A DNA stretch of 64,000 nt, from NCBI RefSeq assembly GCF_903819165.1, contig NZ_CAIJCS010000014.1, positions 186,001 to 250,000 of the forward strand. Direction: 5' to 3'. Every line of letters begins with the position of its first letter. Position 1 is the first letter of the stretch. The notes below the pieces were generated by a model. The model was not told where the DNA came from, did not search any database, and saw nothing but the letters and a program-made list of their open reading frames with translations. This DNA is from Aedoeadaptatus nemausensis. Its GTDB lineage: Bacteria; Bacillota; Clostridia; Tissierellales; Peptoniphilaceae. The translations under genes and the position numbers were made by a program. Positions 34,184-42,847 of the stretch are shown piece by piece.

Positions 34184-34212
34184 TAAATGTAGAATCCGGC
34201 TTTACTTGAAAA

Positions 34213-35514
34213 TTACTTTGATATCGGTAATGTGAATTCAACTTTAAAACCATCATTTTCATTCTCAGCCCTCATCTCACCGCCGTGTAAGTAACAGATT
34301 TGTTTGGAAATTAAAAGCCCCATACCATGCACATTCACAGAAATTAAATCAGAAGTATCTAAACGCTCCAATACTTCTTTACTGACGCCTCCACCATAAT
34401 CCCATAGATTGATACAAATAAAATCCATATCTTCACAGCAGCTTACATAAATATCGCCACTTTGATATGTCAAACTATTTTTGATAATATTCTCGATCAT
34501 TCTGCTAAACAAGTGAGAGTCCATTTTAATTTTTGTAGATTCTTTTATTTTATTTTCAAAGATAATCTTGCGATCCGGATTTTCATTTAAATAACGAATT
34601 AACAATTTTCTTAAAATGGGAATCGGGTTTTTCAAAACAAATCGTTCGTTGCTAAGATTCTGAAGCCGCGACGTATCATTGAGATCTTGTATAGTTTTGC
34701 TGATGCACATCAGCTCCTCTTCCATTGCCTCAATAGCTTCTTCATTTTCTTCTGTTTTTAAATCGTTCAATCCCCAGCTGAGTTTTGAGAGAGGCGTGCG
34801 CACATCGTGGCTAATGCCGCGAATCCATTGGCTTTGGCTTTTACTCAACTGTTCATAGCGTCGATTGGCATCGTTTACTGCGCGAGAAACATCTTTTAAG
34901 GGACCATCCTCTTCCAGGGGAATATAATCAGCGCTGTAAATTTTCCCCAATGCTCTTTGTAGAGGGGATAATTTTTTGAACAGATTGTTCCGCTCCCTTC
35001 TGTACATAAAAAAGAGAAAGAATAGATAGCCTAATAAAAAAATAAGTGCCAAATCTACGTTTAAAAGCCATTGCTCCGCGCTGTAATAGTTGAAGGGCAG
35101 CTTATCCAATGTTCCCTTAGGATATCCGATGACGAGGAGCTCGTCGCCGACAATGTACGTCAGCACGGGATAATCTTTCAAATAATAACGGGTAAACCGG
35201 GCCACATCGGTCATATTATAAGTTTCCGGAATTTCAGAAGGCTTTCTACAGGATTCAATAACCTTGCCGCTTGCGCCAATGCGAATGGCCCAGAGATTAT
35301 TTTCTTTTAGAAAATTTCGGTTTGCTGTCGTAAAAAAGAATTCGTCGCCTTTATTCTCCATAATGTAAACGTGGACACTATCGGGCTGAGCATACTGTTT
35401 GCTTACATTGTAATTTATGTACAGAATAACGAAAATTAGAAAAATAAAGGTCAGCGAAAAGGCGACTGTGAAATAAACGAAACGGCGTAATTTTTGTAAT
35501 ATGAACTGAAACAT
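34213..35514 (-). CDS. Sensor histidine kinase of the LanFEG-linked two-component system
   Basis: A 433-residue kinase. TM1 spans about residues 12-33, an extracellular sensor about 34-150, and TM2 about 151-171. The phosphorylated His236 is in GISHDVRTPLSKL. The ATPase domain has an N-box (ENIIKNSLTY), DYGGGVS and VHGMGLLISKQ. The extracellular domain is about 115 residues, so this is not an intramembrane-sensing BceS kinase. It is encoded four codons after the response regulator and divergent from the ABC transporter, like CprK of C. difficile. The probable signal is an antimicrobial peptide; this is inference. Confidence 0.9.
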   Translation of the reverse strand: MFQFILQKLRRFVYFTVAFSLTFIFLIFVILYINYNVSKQYAQPDSVHVYIMENKGDEFFFTTANRNFLKENNLWAIRIGASGKVIESCRKPSEIPETYNMTDVARFTRYYLKDYPVLTYIVGDELLVIGYPKGTLDKLPFNYYSAEQWLLNVDLALIFLLGYLFFLFFMYRRERNNLFKKLSPLQRALGKIYSADYIPLEEDGPLKDVSRAVNDANRRYEQLSKSQSQWIRGISHDVRTPLSKLSWGLNDLKTEENEEAIEAMEEELMCISKTIQDLNDTSRLQNLSNERFVLKNPIPILRKLLIRYLNENPDRKIIFENKIKESTKIKMDSHLFSRMIENIIKNSLTYQSGDIYVSCCEDMDFICINLWDYGGGVSKEVLERLDTSDLISVNVHGMGLLISKQICYLHGGEMRAENENDGFKVEFTLPISK

Positions 35515-35524
35515 AGTAACTCCG

Positions 35525-36220
35525 TTATGACTTTCCTACTAATTTATAACCGAGACCCTTTACCGTCACCAATCGTTTAGGATTTGAGGGGTCATCTTCA
35601 AGTTTTTCGCGCAGGCGATAAATATGGGTGATCAATGTATTTTCATAACCAAAGGTCTCTTCCCAGACACTTTCGATTATTTGATCGATGGAGACGATAT
35701 GATTTAAATTATCCGCAAGTAAACTCAAAATTTTAAACTGCTTCGCCGTCAGCTTCTCTTCATTGTTTCCTCTCGTAATCGTTCCCTTGGAAAGATCGAA
35801 TAAAGCGCCGTTTAAGTCGACAAGCTTGCCCTTTTCTTCTCGGAAACTTCTTCGAAGCACAGCCTCTATGCGCCATAAAAGATCCTCTGCGAGAAAAGGC
35901 TTTACGATATAATCATCGGCCTCCGATTCAAAGCCTTCGCGGCGATCGTCGATGCCGTCTAAAGCAGATAAAATAATGACCGGCATATGGGAACGTTGAC
36001 GGACGGATTTCAGCAAGTCCATTCCGCTTCCGTCGGGAAGCATTAAATCTAAAATTATTAAATCCACGGAATGATGGGCCAGTTGATACTTCGCCTGGGC
36101 CAAATTGGATGCTGTTTTAATCGAGTCGTATCCTGCACCTCGTAAATACCTATCCAAGTGATCCAACAGGGATTTTTCGTCGTCTACGATTAAAATAACC
36201 GGACCTTTCTTGTTCTCCAT
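35525..36220 (-). CDS. OmpR-family response regulator of the LanFEG-linked system
   Basis: A 231-residue regulator. The receiver domain has IVDDEKSLLD (acidic pocket Asp13-Asp14), phospho-acceptor Asp58 in LIILDLMLPDG, and the conserved Lys in YIVKPFLAEDL. The C-terminal winged helix (about residues 130-231) ends TLITHIYRLREKLEDD and TVKGLGYKL. The ATG at 36220 follows AAAAGGAGGCGACACT; a frame 13 codons longer is not used. It probably activates the divergent transporter operon through the direct repeats at 36275-36313. Confidence 0.92.
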   Translation of the reverse strand: MENKKGPVILIVDDEKSLLDHLDRYLRGAGYDSIKTASNLAQAKYQLAHHSVDLIILDLMLPDGSGMDLLKSVRQRSHMPVIILSALDGIDDRREGFESEADDYIVKPFLAEDLLWRIEAVLRRSFREEKGKLVDLNGALFDLSKGTITRGNNEEKLTAKQFKILSLLADNLNHIVSIDQIIESVWEETFGYENTLITHIYRLREKLEDDPSNPKRLVTVKGLGYKLVGKS

Positions 36221-36242
36221 AGTGTCGCCTCCTTTTAGTGCT

Positions 36243-36253
36243 ATTTTATCACA
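36243..36253 (-). promoter_or_regulatory. Extended -10 promoter of the response regulator-kinase genes
   Basis: Minus strand TGTGATAAAAT (36253-36243) with TAAAAT as -10 and a weak -35, 22 bases before the response regulator ATG. It contains the same TGTGAT word found in the divergent repeats, so autoregulation is possible. Confidence 0.5.
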
Positions 36254-36274
36254 GGGCAAAAGCAGTTTATCCTT

Positions 36275-36313
36275 TGTGATCTAAATGTGATGTAGGTTCC
36301 ATAAGTCTGTGAG
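36275..36313 (+). promoter_or_regulatory. Direct repeats: candidate response-regulator operator
   Basis: TGTGAT occurs at 36275-36280 and at 36286-36291, 11 bases apart, and TGTGAG at 36308-36313, a further 22 bases on. All are on the same DNA face, and the last ends 10 bases before the -10. OmpR-family regulators bind tandem repeats spaced by about one helical turn. That these are the regulator's sites is inference. Confidence 0.5.
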
Positions 36314-36323
36314 CTTCCGATTT

Positions 36324-36329
36324 TATAAT
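36324..36329 (+). promoter_or_regulatory. -10 element of the LanFEG transporter promoter
   Basis: Perfect TATAAT, 20 bases before the start codon. The position 17 bases upstream reads ATAAGT, far from TTGACA, which fits a promoter that needs an activator. Confidence 0.65.
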
Positions 36330-36349
36330 GACACAAAAAGGAGGTTCTT

Positions 36350-37261
36350 ATGGAAAATCTTTTATCCATCGACAATTTAAAAAAGAGTTACCACGGCAAA
36401 ACAGTTTTGGACATCGATCACTTAACCTTACCTAAAGGTGCCATTTACGGTTTAATCGGGCCCAATGGCGCCGGTAAATCTACTTTGATGAAGTCCATAC
36501 TAGGCTTAATTTCAAAAGATTCCGGCGAGATGACACTTTTCGACCAAAAAATAACCACTAAAAATCAAAAGATACTGAATCGCAAGTTGGGCGCCTTGAT
36601 CGAACGACCGTCCTATTACGACCACTTAACGGGCGTAGAAAATCTTTCCATTCTATGTACGTTAAAAGGTATCGATAAAAAATATATTGTACCGACACTG
36701 CAATCTGTCGGTATTGAGAATAAAGGTCACGACAAGGTTAGAACTTATTCACTGGGTATGAAACAGCGATTGGGGATCGCCATGGCTATTATCGGCGATC
36801 CGAAATTATTAATTCTCGACGAACCGATTAACGGACTGGATCCCATCGGCACTTTGGAAATGCGCCATCTATTTCTACAATTGGCGGAGGAAAAGAATAC
36901 GACGATTTTAATTTCATCTCACATTCTCGACGAAGTGGAAAAAATCGCCACCCATATTGCCATGCTTCAAAGCGGTCGCTTGATCTATAACGGAACCCTT
37001 GAAAACTACCGAGAGCTTCATCCGCCGATTCTCTCCTTACGTACATCCGACAATGATTTGGCAGCCAAGGCACTCAACTCTACAGAATTTGCAATTCGCG
37101 GAGAACGCTTAATTTTAAATCATCCCGACGATGACGAAGTGGCAGAAATCGTGCGCCGCTTATCTTCAGTCGTCGATATTTATCGCATTGAAGAAGAGCG
37201 TGAAAGCTTGGAAGCTTTGTTTATTCAGGATACACAAAAGGGAGGTGGAACCGTTGAATAA
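36350..37261 (+). CDS. Lantibiotic-immunity type ABC transporter ATPase (LanF/CprA-like)
   Basis: A 303-residue ATPase. Walker A GPNGAGKST is at residues 37-45, the signature is SLGMKQR in place of LSGGQ, Walker B is LLILDEPINGLDP and the H-loop is LISSHIL. The Q-loop carries Glu85 (LIERPSYYDHLTG) instead of Gln: this E-loop is known from LanF proteins such as NukF. A 70-residue C-terminal extension follows. AAAGGAGGTTCTT precedes ATG. With the two following permeases it probably expels lantibiotics or other cationic peptides from the membrane. The nearest known systems are CprABC and LanFEG. Confidence 0.88.
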   Translation: MENLLSIDNLKKSYHGKTVLDIDHLTLPKGAIYGLIGPNGAGKSTLMKSILGLISKDSGEMTLFDQKITTKNQKILNRKLGALIERPSYYDHLTGVENLSILCTLKGIDKKYIVPTLQSVGIENKGHDKVRTYSLGMKQRLGIAMAIIGDPKLLILDEPINGLDPIGTLEMRHLFLQLAEEKNTTILISSHILDEVEKIATHIAMLQSGRLIYNGTLENYRELHPPILSLRTSDNDLAAKALNSTEFAIRGERLILNHPDDDEVAEIVRRLSSVVDIYRIEEERESLEALFIQDTQKGGGTVE

Positions 37262-38009
37262 TACGGAATCGAGAAAATATAAAGGTCTACGCCTCTACGT
37301 TCTTCTTTTTCTCATGTTATGTGTTCATGTCGTCGTCTTGGGGGTCATTGCATTTGAAGGTTCTTTTATTAAAGACATCTACCCCCTCTTCTCTCTTTTG
37401 GATGCTTACTTCTTATTTCATTTGATCTTTAACCCTGTACTTCTTTCCGCTTTAGTAAAAAAAGTCGTTGAGATCGAAGAGAAAAACAATATGTTTCAAC
37501 TTCAGGAAATGCTGGGCGTAGAGCCTTCCACGCTCCTCTTCAGAAAATGGTCGTGGCTTAGTTTGCGCCTCTTCATTCTGCAGTTGGTAGAGTGGGTTTT
37601 GATCCTTCAAATGGCCGCACGGTCCAATCATTTTCATCTGTCTCAAGTGACGAGTACACACGTGGCCGTGATTTTTTTCAGCCAGTGGCTCATCGCCTCG
37701 GCTATTGTCGCTTTCTTTCTTATTCTGGATACAAGGTCCAAGAGCCCTTACTTTACCCTATTCTTTTCCATGGGCGGGGCTCTGTCGGGCATACTCTCCA
37801 TGTTAACTTCCCGTGCACTCACTCTCGTCAATCCTTTTGCGTGGTACAGCTCCCTATTGTCGATTTCCTACATCAAGCAAAGCGAGGGATTTGCCCGCGT
37901 ACTAAACCCCACTCCTTGGCTAAGCTTGGCAGTTTCTCTCGCCGGTTTATTAATCTGCTTAATTATAATAAAAAAACACACGCATATTCGTAGCGACAAA
38001 ACTATTTAG
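37254..38009 (+). CDS. Lantibiotic-immunity ABC transporter permease, LanE/MutE-like
   Basis: A 251-residue membrane protein with about six hydrophobic segments. It starts with TTG at 37254, set by GGGAGGTGG five bases before it, and overlaps the ATPase gene by eight bases. A longer frame that begins inside the ATPase gene is a shadow. The ~250-residue size, six helices and position between the ATPase and a second similar-sized permease fit LanE/LanG subunits (ABC-2 fold). Assignment as E rather than G is by order only. Confidence 0.8.
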   Translation: MNNTESRKYKGLRLYVLLFLMLCVHVVVLGVIAFEGSFIKDIYPLFSLLDAYFLFHLIFNPVLLSALVKKVVEIEEKNNMFQLQEMLGVEPSTLLFRKWSWLSLRLFILQLVEWVLILQMAARSNHFHLSQVTSTHVAVIFFSQWLIASAIVAFFLILDTRSKSPYFTLFFSMGGALSGILSMLTSRALTLVNPFAWYSSLLSISYIKQSEGFARVLNPTPWLSLAVSLAGLLICLIIIKKHTHIRSDKTI

Positions 38010-38017
38010 GAGGCACT

Positions 38018-38740
38018 ATGTTTTCTGTTTTTTCAATCGAGGTCAAAAAAATAAAATGGTTCCCACTTTTGTTGGCCATTCTCGTCGTACCTTTATTGGC
38101 GACGAGTTTTGGTACCTTTAATTACATGGGCAATCGCGCCATGCTCAACCATGAATGGGAAAGTTTATTCACCCAAATCGGCCTATTCTACTTCTCTTTT
38201 TTCTACGTTCCACTAATCGCCATCATCGTCGCTCTTTTGTGGCAAGTGGAACACAAGGCAGGTTTGAATTTTATCCGACTAAGCACCGTCAAGCATCATC
38301 AGTTTATTCTTGCGAAATGTTTCTTAGCGCTGGCGCTCGTCATTATCGCTCAGGTTTTCTTCTTTTTCTGTTTTTATCTGTCCGGCCGATTCGTCTGTGG
38401 TTTCGGTTCCGTCGATTTTTCACTTTATCTCTACTACTTTTTTGCAAGTATTTTTCTGGCAATTCCGGCAATCTTCATTTTCTCCGCTTTTAGTATTCGT
38501 ATGAAATCCTTAGGCGGCGTAAGCCTTATCTCCGTGGCCGTAACCATGGCGGGTTTTATGTCTTGCGCCCAACAGATCTTCCCCGTAATCGAAAATGTTT
38601 TCGCTCTAAACACCTTGGCCTATGAAATGAATCACTTCACTCGATTTACAATACAGGATTCACTTATCGTCCTTGGATTTGCCGCCGCCGAAAGTATACT
38701 TGCCTTTACCTTCGCTAAAAGATGTTTAAAATACGAATAA
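38018..38740 (+). CDS. Lantibiotic-immunity ABC transporter permease, LanG/MutG-like
   Basis: A 240-residue protein with six predicted membrane helices, rich in Phe and Leu. It starts MFSVFSIEVKKIKWFPLLLAILVVPLLA, a common opening of ABC-2 type permeases, and has MNHEWESLFTQIG-like soluble loop residues near position 45 typical of the family. TTAGGAGGCACT precedes ATG, eight bases after the first permease. It would form a heterodimer with that protein on the ATPase. A bidirectional terminator shared with guaB ends the operon. Confidence 0.8.
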   Translation: MFSVFSIEVKKIKWFPLLLAILVVPLLATSFGTFNYMGNRAMLNHEWESLFTQIGLFYFSFFYVPLIAIIVALLWQVEHKAGLNFIRLSTVKHHQFILAKCFLALALVIIAQVFFFFCFYLSGRFVCGFGSVDFSLYLYYFFASIFLAIPAIFIFSAFSIRMKSLGGVSLISVAVTMAGFMSCAQQIFPVIENVFALNTLAYEMNHFTRFTIQDSLIVLGFAAAESILAFTFAKRCLKYE

Positions 38741-38741
38741 C

Positions 38742-38784
38742 AAAAAAGGCCGCCCCTGTGTTTCTACAGAAGCGGCCTTTTTTT
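38742..38784. terminator. Bidirectional terminator between LanG-like gene and guaB
   Basis: Stem AAAAAAGGCCGC/GCGGCCTTTTTTT with an inner CTGT/ACAG pairing. T-runs on both strands serve both convergent operons. Confidence 0.9.
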
Positions 38785-38786
38785 GC

Positions 38787-40244
38787 CTATTTGCGAGAAC
38801 CGATATAGTTCGGACTTTCGCGTGTAATGGTAATATTGTGAGGATGGTTTTCTTGTAAAGTTGCCGGCGTAATTTTCATGTATTCGGTCTTGGTCTTGAG
38901 CTCGTGAATATCTTTCGCACCTACATAGCCCATACCGCTCTTTAAACCGCCCACTAGTTGATAAACGACGTCGCCGACTTTTCCCTTGTAGGGAATTCGA
39001 CCTTCAACACCTTCGGGAACGTATTTCTTCGTTTCCGATTGGAAATAACGATCGCTGGAACCACTGCTCATGGCGCCTAAGGAGCCCATACCCCGGTAAG
39101 TTTTAAAGCGACGTCCTTCTACATAAATTTCTTCCCCGGGACTTTCGTCGGTACCGGCAAACATGGAGCCCATCATGACCACGTCGGAGCCTGCGGCAAT
39201 GGCCTTTGTAACATCGCCGGAGTATTTAATACCGCCGTCGCCGATAATGGGAATACCTTTCTCTTGACCGGCTTTGGAGCAGTTTAAGATAGCCGTTACT
39301 TGAGGTACACCGATACCCGTTACGACGCGCGTAGTACAAATAGAACCGGGTCCGATACCGACTTTGACACAGTCTGCACCGGCGTCGATAAGATCCATGG
39401 TTCCTTGGTAAGTCGCCACATTCCCCGCCACTAATTGAAGATCGGGGAAGGCTTTTTTAATTTCACGAATGGTTTTTAAAACCCCTGCCGATTGGCCGTG
39501 AGCGGTGTCGATAACGAAAAGGTCCGTTCCCGCAGCTACGAGAGCTTCTACCCGATCATAAACATCGTGGGTAACGCCGATCGCGGCGCCTACTAGAAGT
39601 CTGCCCCCGGCATCTCTTGCAGAATTCGGGTATTGAATAGCTTTTTCGATATCTTTAATCGTAATAAGACCTTTTAAATAATGCTGATCGTCGATTAAAG
39701 GAAGTTTTTCGATTTTATATTCCTTCATGACTTTTAAAGCATCGTCCATGGAAATACCTTCGTGACCTGTAACGAGGTTTTCGCAGGTCATGACATCGGC
39801 AATTTTTTTAGAGAGATCATCTTCAAAGCGAATATCGCGATTGGTAATAATGCCTTCTAAAATACCTTTATCGTCGACGATGGGTACGCCGCTGATTCGA
39901 TAATGGCTCATCAACTCCAGAGCATCCTTAATAACATGCTCCTTGGAAAGGGAAAATGGATCGGTAATAACGCCGTGTTCGCTTCTCTTTACACGATCTA
40001 CTTCTTTTACCTGATCTTCTAAAGGCATGCTCTTATGGATAATACCGATGCCACCTTCACGTGCCATGGCAATGGCCATTTGTGATTCCGTAACCGTATC
40101 CATACCCGCACTCATAAGCGGAATATTTAATTCGATTTGGTTGGTGATTTTCGTTTTTAAACTTACTTCATTCGGTAAAACTTCGGAATAGCCCGGCATA
40201 AGCAGGATATCGTCAAATGTTAAACCGTCTCCTAAATATTTCAT
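38787..40244 (-). CDS. guaB: Inosine-5'-monophosphate dehydrogenase
   Basis: A 485-residue enzyme that oxidises IMP to XMP, the committed step to GMP. The barrel has [18 protein letters not shown] near residue 6, the catalytic Cys in [17 protein letters not shown] near residue 300, and [14 protein letters not shown] near residue 330. Two CBS domains (about residues 95-205) are inserted in the barrel, as usual. It is a single gene with its own promoter, directly downstream of the c-di-AMP genes cdaA-cdaR, with no terminator visible between. Confidence 0.98.
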   Translation of the reverse strand: MKYLGDGLTFDDILLMPGYSEVLPNEVSLKTKITNQIELNIPLMSAGMDTVTESQMAIAMAREGGIGIIHKSMPLEDQVKEVDRVKRSEHGVITDPFSLSKEHVIKDALELMSHYRISGVPIVDDKGILEGIITNRDIRFEDDLSKKIADVMTCENLVTGHEGISMDDALKVMKEYKIEKLPLIDDQHYLKGLITIKDIEKAIQYPNSARDAGGRLLVGAAIGVTHDVYDRVEALVAAGTDLFVIDTAHGQSAGVLKTIREIKKAFPDLQLVAGNVATYQGTMDLIDAGADCVKVGIGPGSICTTRVVTGIGVPQVTAILNCSKAGQEKGIPIIGDGGIKYSGDVTKAIAAGSDVVMMGSMFAGTDESPGEEIYVEGRRFKTYRGMGSLGAMSSGSSDRYFQSETKKYVPEGVEGRIPYKGKVGDVVYQLVGGLKSGMGYVGAKDIHELKTKTEYMKITPATLQENHPHNITITRESPNYIGSRK

Positions 40245-40282
40245 CAGTACCTCCTTGCACTCCTCATTTTAAGATAAAGGTT

Positions 40283-40311
40283 ATTTTAGCAAAACTTCGG
40301 GATTGTATCAA
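40283..40311 (-). promoter_or_regulatory. Promoter of guaB
   Basis: Minus strand: -35 TTGATA (40311-40306), 17-base spacer, -10 TAAAAT (40288-40283). The -35 begins two bases after the cdaR stop codon. The leader is about 32 bases, too short for a riboswitch. Confidence 0.82.
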
Positions 40312-40313
40312 GG

Positions 40314-41489
40314 TTACCGGCTCAATTGCCGCGGAAGAATTTGAATAATTTCAAGCCCTTTCGGTCCTTTCGCCGTAAGCTTACCGTTGCCGTCGATCGT
40401 TACGGTCAGATCTTCCGCATTAATAGAATCCACCAAACTTTGTTCGCCATAGACGTCCACTGTAATATGACTCGGCATTTTAAATTTTTTCCCGCCTAAA
40501 TCGATGGACTTCGGATCAATTTCTAAGCTCCGTTTGGCCGTTTCATTTTTCATATAGCGCAGGAATATTGATTCATCGGGATTGACTAAGTGAACTCCGT
40601 CGGGAAGATCCAGTGTTAAGGGTAGAGTATATTCGGTCATCAGCTCTCTCGGATTTACCGGATTGGTCTTAACACTTTCTACCTTATCGATCTGCTCGCC
40701 CTCTCCTGTAATCAAAATACTGGTCGGCGTCAAAATGGCGCGTTCTCGTTTGAACTCTTCGACATTTTCGTCTGTGTATTCCACATTAATGGGAACGCTC
40801 AATGCCTTTGAGATGACGGCTTGGGCGCTTACACTGTTAGGTGAAATATCCACATTGGATACGACATTTTTGCTTTGATCTATTGGAAAAAGTTCTACAG
40901 TAGACACCACCGTATCCTTTGCTCCGTCAACGGCAACATAACCTACGACGGACTGCACCTTGTCCACATCACGCTTGGGTCCACTGACGGTTACTTTTTC
41001 GGGGCTGACGCTAATCCGATCGATTACATAGTTGTCATCGGGCTTGCCCTTACTCTTAACAGTAACGGTCTTTTCCTCTTTTACAATTTCATCTACCGAT
41101 ACGGTTATGGCTTTAGGATTTGAACGTTCGATCGTTAGACTTTCGTCGCTTAAACGGTAGTGAATGGGCAGTCGTTGAGAACCCGGCTGAATATCTTCAA
41201 GATCCACATAAGCGGAAATATCTTCTTCTTTTAAACCTAAAATGGCGCTTCTTTTGCCGCTGATCACAATATTAGTCGTGTAATCGTCGTGTTTTAAAAG
41301 TTCTAAACCGGCTTCGCGCATCGTGGATTGATTACGGAGTTCTACCGGGACATTGGTAAAGTCTTTTTTAATGGTCGGATCGATTTCTGTTATGATAAAA
41401 AACCATAATAAAATGGCGATCACCAACGAAAAAATCTTTGCGAGGGTGTTTCGATTATTCGCCATGAAATTCAAGTAGCGTTCACGCAT
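40314..41489 (-). CDS. cdaR: CdaA regulatory protein CdaR (YbbR-domain)
   Basis: A 391-residue protein with one N-terminal membrane helix (about residues 16-34, IFSLVIAILLWFFIITEID) and an extracellular part of tandem YbbR domains; I can see about four repeats, marked by ISPNSV/SVSPEKVTVSGP-like turns. In Firmicutes CdaR binds and modulates the diadenylate cyclase CdaA. It overlaps cdaA by eight bases. glmM, which usually follows, is absent; guaB is there instead. Confidence 0.93.
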   Translation of the reverse strand: MRERYLNFMANNRNTLAKIFSLVIAILLWFFIITEIDPTIKKDFTNVPVELRNQSTMREAGLELLKHDDYTTNIVISGKRSAILGLKEEDISAYVDLEDIQPGSQRLPIHYRLSDESLTIERSNPKAITVSVDEIVKEEKTVTVKSKGKPDDNYVIDRISVSPEKVTVSGPKRDVDKVQSVVGYVAVDGAKDTVVSTVELFPIDQSKNVVSNVDISPNSVSAQAVISKALSVPINVEYTDENVEEFKRERAILTPTSILITGEGEQIDKVESVKTNPVNPRELMTEYTLPLTLDLPDGVHLVNPDESIFLRYMKNETAKRSLEIDPKSIDLGGKKFKMPSHITVDVYGEQSLVDSINAEDLTVTIDGNGKLTAKGPKGLEIIQILPRQLSR

Positions 41490-42282
41490 TTTCTACCTCG
41501 CTTTTCGATTCGTTGGGGAAATAAATATCGCGCAGTAATTGCTCCAGCGTCGCCAAGTCTAAGTGACGATTAATACCACCATACTCCGCGATGGAGATCG
41601 AGCCCGTCTCTTCACTGACAATAATGGCGAAAGCATCACTTTTTTCACTTATGCCTATGGCGGCTCTATGGCGAGTTCCCAGTTCCTTCGATAAACCTTT
41701 TTGCTCCGTCAAGGGCAGAAAACAAGCTGCCGATACGATCTGGTCACCGTTTACGATGACGGCCCCGTCGTGTAGTGGCGTATTGGGGATAAAAATATTT
41801 ATGAGAAGAGCCGAGGAGAGCTCGCCGTAGATCGGCGTCCCCGTCTCGATGATCTCGTTCAGCCCTGTCTGGCGTTCGATAACGATCAAAGCCCCAATTT
41901 TTTGTCGCGATAACGATGCTACACCGCTTACAATTTCATTTATCGTCGATTCGTCGCGCTTGCTGGAATAAATTAAGCCTTTTTTTAAGGAACTGTTTCT
42001 CCCGATAAACTCGAGACCTCGACGAATCTCCGGCTGAAAAACGATGAAGAGACCTAGGAATCCCCATGTCAACATACTTTTTAAAAGGTAGTTCAGCATA
42101 TAGATCTGTAGAACCTCACTCACCTTAGTAAGTACCAATACGACGACGATACCTTTACTCAATTGTTCGGCGCGGGTTCCACGAATTAATTTTAAAAGCC
42201 AATAGATAATCACTGCGACAATGGCGATGTCGATAATATCTTGGATTCGCAGGATGGAAAGAGTTTCACTTATCCATTTCAT
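41482..42282 (-). CDS. cdaA: Diadenylate cyclase CdaA
   Basis: A 266-residue enzyme that makes c-di-AMP from two ATP, an essential second messenger for potassium and osmotic balance. Three membrane helices occupy about residues 1-80, followed by FQPEIRRGLEFIGR. The DAC domain has the DGA motif in PLHDGAVIVNGD near residue 165 and the RHR motif in LGTRHRAAIGISE near residue 198. AGGAGG stands about ten bases before ATG. It overlaps the DUF5317 gene by 17 bases and cdaR by eight. Confidence 0.97.
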   Translation of the reverse strand: MKWISETLSILRIQDIIDIAIVAVIIYWLLKLIRGTRAEQLSKGIVVVLVLTKVSEVLQIYMLNYLLKSMLTWGFLGLFIVFQPEIRRGLEFIGRNSSLKKGLIYSSKRDESTINEIVSGVASLSRQKIGALIVIERQTGLNEIIETGTPIYGELSSALLINIFIPNTPLHDGAVIVNGDQIVSAACFLPLTEQKGLSKELGTRHRAAIGISEKSDAFAIIVSEETGSISIAEYGGINRHLDLATLEQLLRDIYFPNESKSEVENA

Positions 42283-42838
42283 TTAGATTGGCCCTCCTAA
42301 AAACATACGATACGGCACTGGCTACAAAAACGAAGATGCCGACGGCTATGAAACCATCGCCAAGACTCATGACCCGTGCCGAGGTCATGGGAGAAGAAAA
42401 AATAAATCGATCGCAGAGAAAGCGCACTCTTGTTCCCTCGTCAGCTAAAACATGTGTCAATGTCTTACCTCCGGCAATAAGAGAGCGAGCACGATCGTCG
42501 CCTATTTCTATAAGGCGTGACGGCTCGACGGGCATAGCTCCGTTTAATACGACAGGGAGGCTGTTTAACAACACACCTATCCCGACTAATCGGTAGCCCA
42601 AGTGCTTCCCTACTATAAAACCAAAACCTATGATCCCCAAGGAAACTCCGTGTATAGCGGAAAAGATTTTTAGAATTGAGGGAGAATTCGGCGCCAATTT
42701 TATGCTTATTATAAAGATAAGTGCGCCGATACCTGCAATGATTAAGTTTTTAAATGTCGGCAATGAAAGAAAAACCTTATTTTTCCATGAAAAAATAAGG
42801 CCCAACATCATACCGAGTATAATGGCTTCTTTCGTCAT
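42266..42838 (-). CDS. DUF5317-like membrane protein of unknown function
   Basis: A 190-residue hydrophobic protein with about five membrane helices (roughly residues 5-18, 28-48, 58-78, 80-100 and 160-182). Between the fourth and fifth is a soluble stretch with PVEPSRL and LADEGTRVRFLCDRFIFSSP, which resembles DUF5317 proteins by my recall. It overlaps cdaA by 17 bases, so it is co-translated with the c-di-AMP genes. The function is not known; the context suggests, but does not show, a role in c-di-AMP signalling or envelope homeostasis. Confidence 0.72.
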   Translation of the reverse strand: MTKEAIILGMMLGLIFSWKNKVFLSLPTFKNLIIAGIGALIFIISIKLAPNSPSILKIFSAIHGVSLGIIGFGFIVGKHLGYRLVGIGVLLNSLPVVLNGAMPVEPSRLIEIGDDRARSLIAGGKTLTHVLADEGTRVRFLCDRFIFSSPMTSARVMSLGDGFIAVGIFVFVASAVSYVFRRANLNEMDK

Positions 42839-42847
42839 TGTTCACCT

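Noticed and set aside
34130-34212. Purine or tetrahydrofolate riboswitch before purE-fhs.
   Set aside because: The promoter TTGACA-N17-TAACAT stands about 25 bases before the start codon; there is no room for an aptamer.
36260-36349. Possible lantibiotic precursor peptide in the intergenic region before the LanFEG-like genes.
   Set aside because: Only about 90 bases, filled by promoters and repeats. No start codon with ribosome site and no Cys/Ser/Thr-rich peptide.
37131-37253. Extended LanE-like permease start inside the ATPase gene.
   Set aside because: The extra residues are soluble and basic and match no permease; the TTG at 37254 has a strong ribosome site.
40245-40313. Guanine or purine riboswitch before guaB.
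   Set aside because: The promoter leaves a leader of about 32 bases, too short for an aptamer plus switch.
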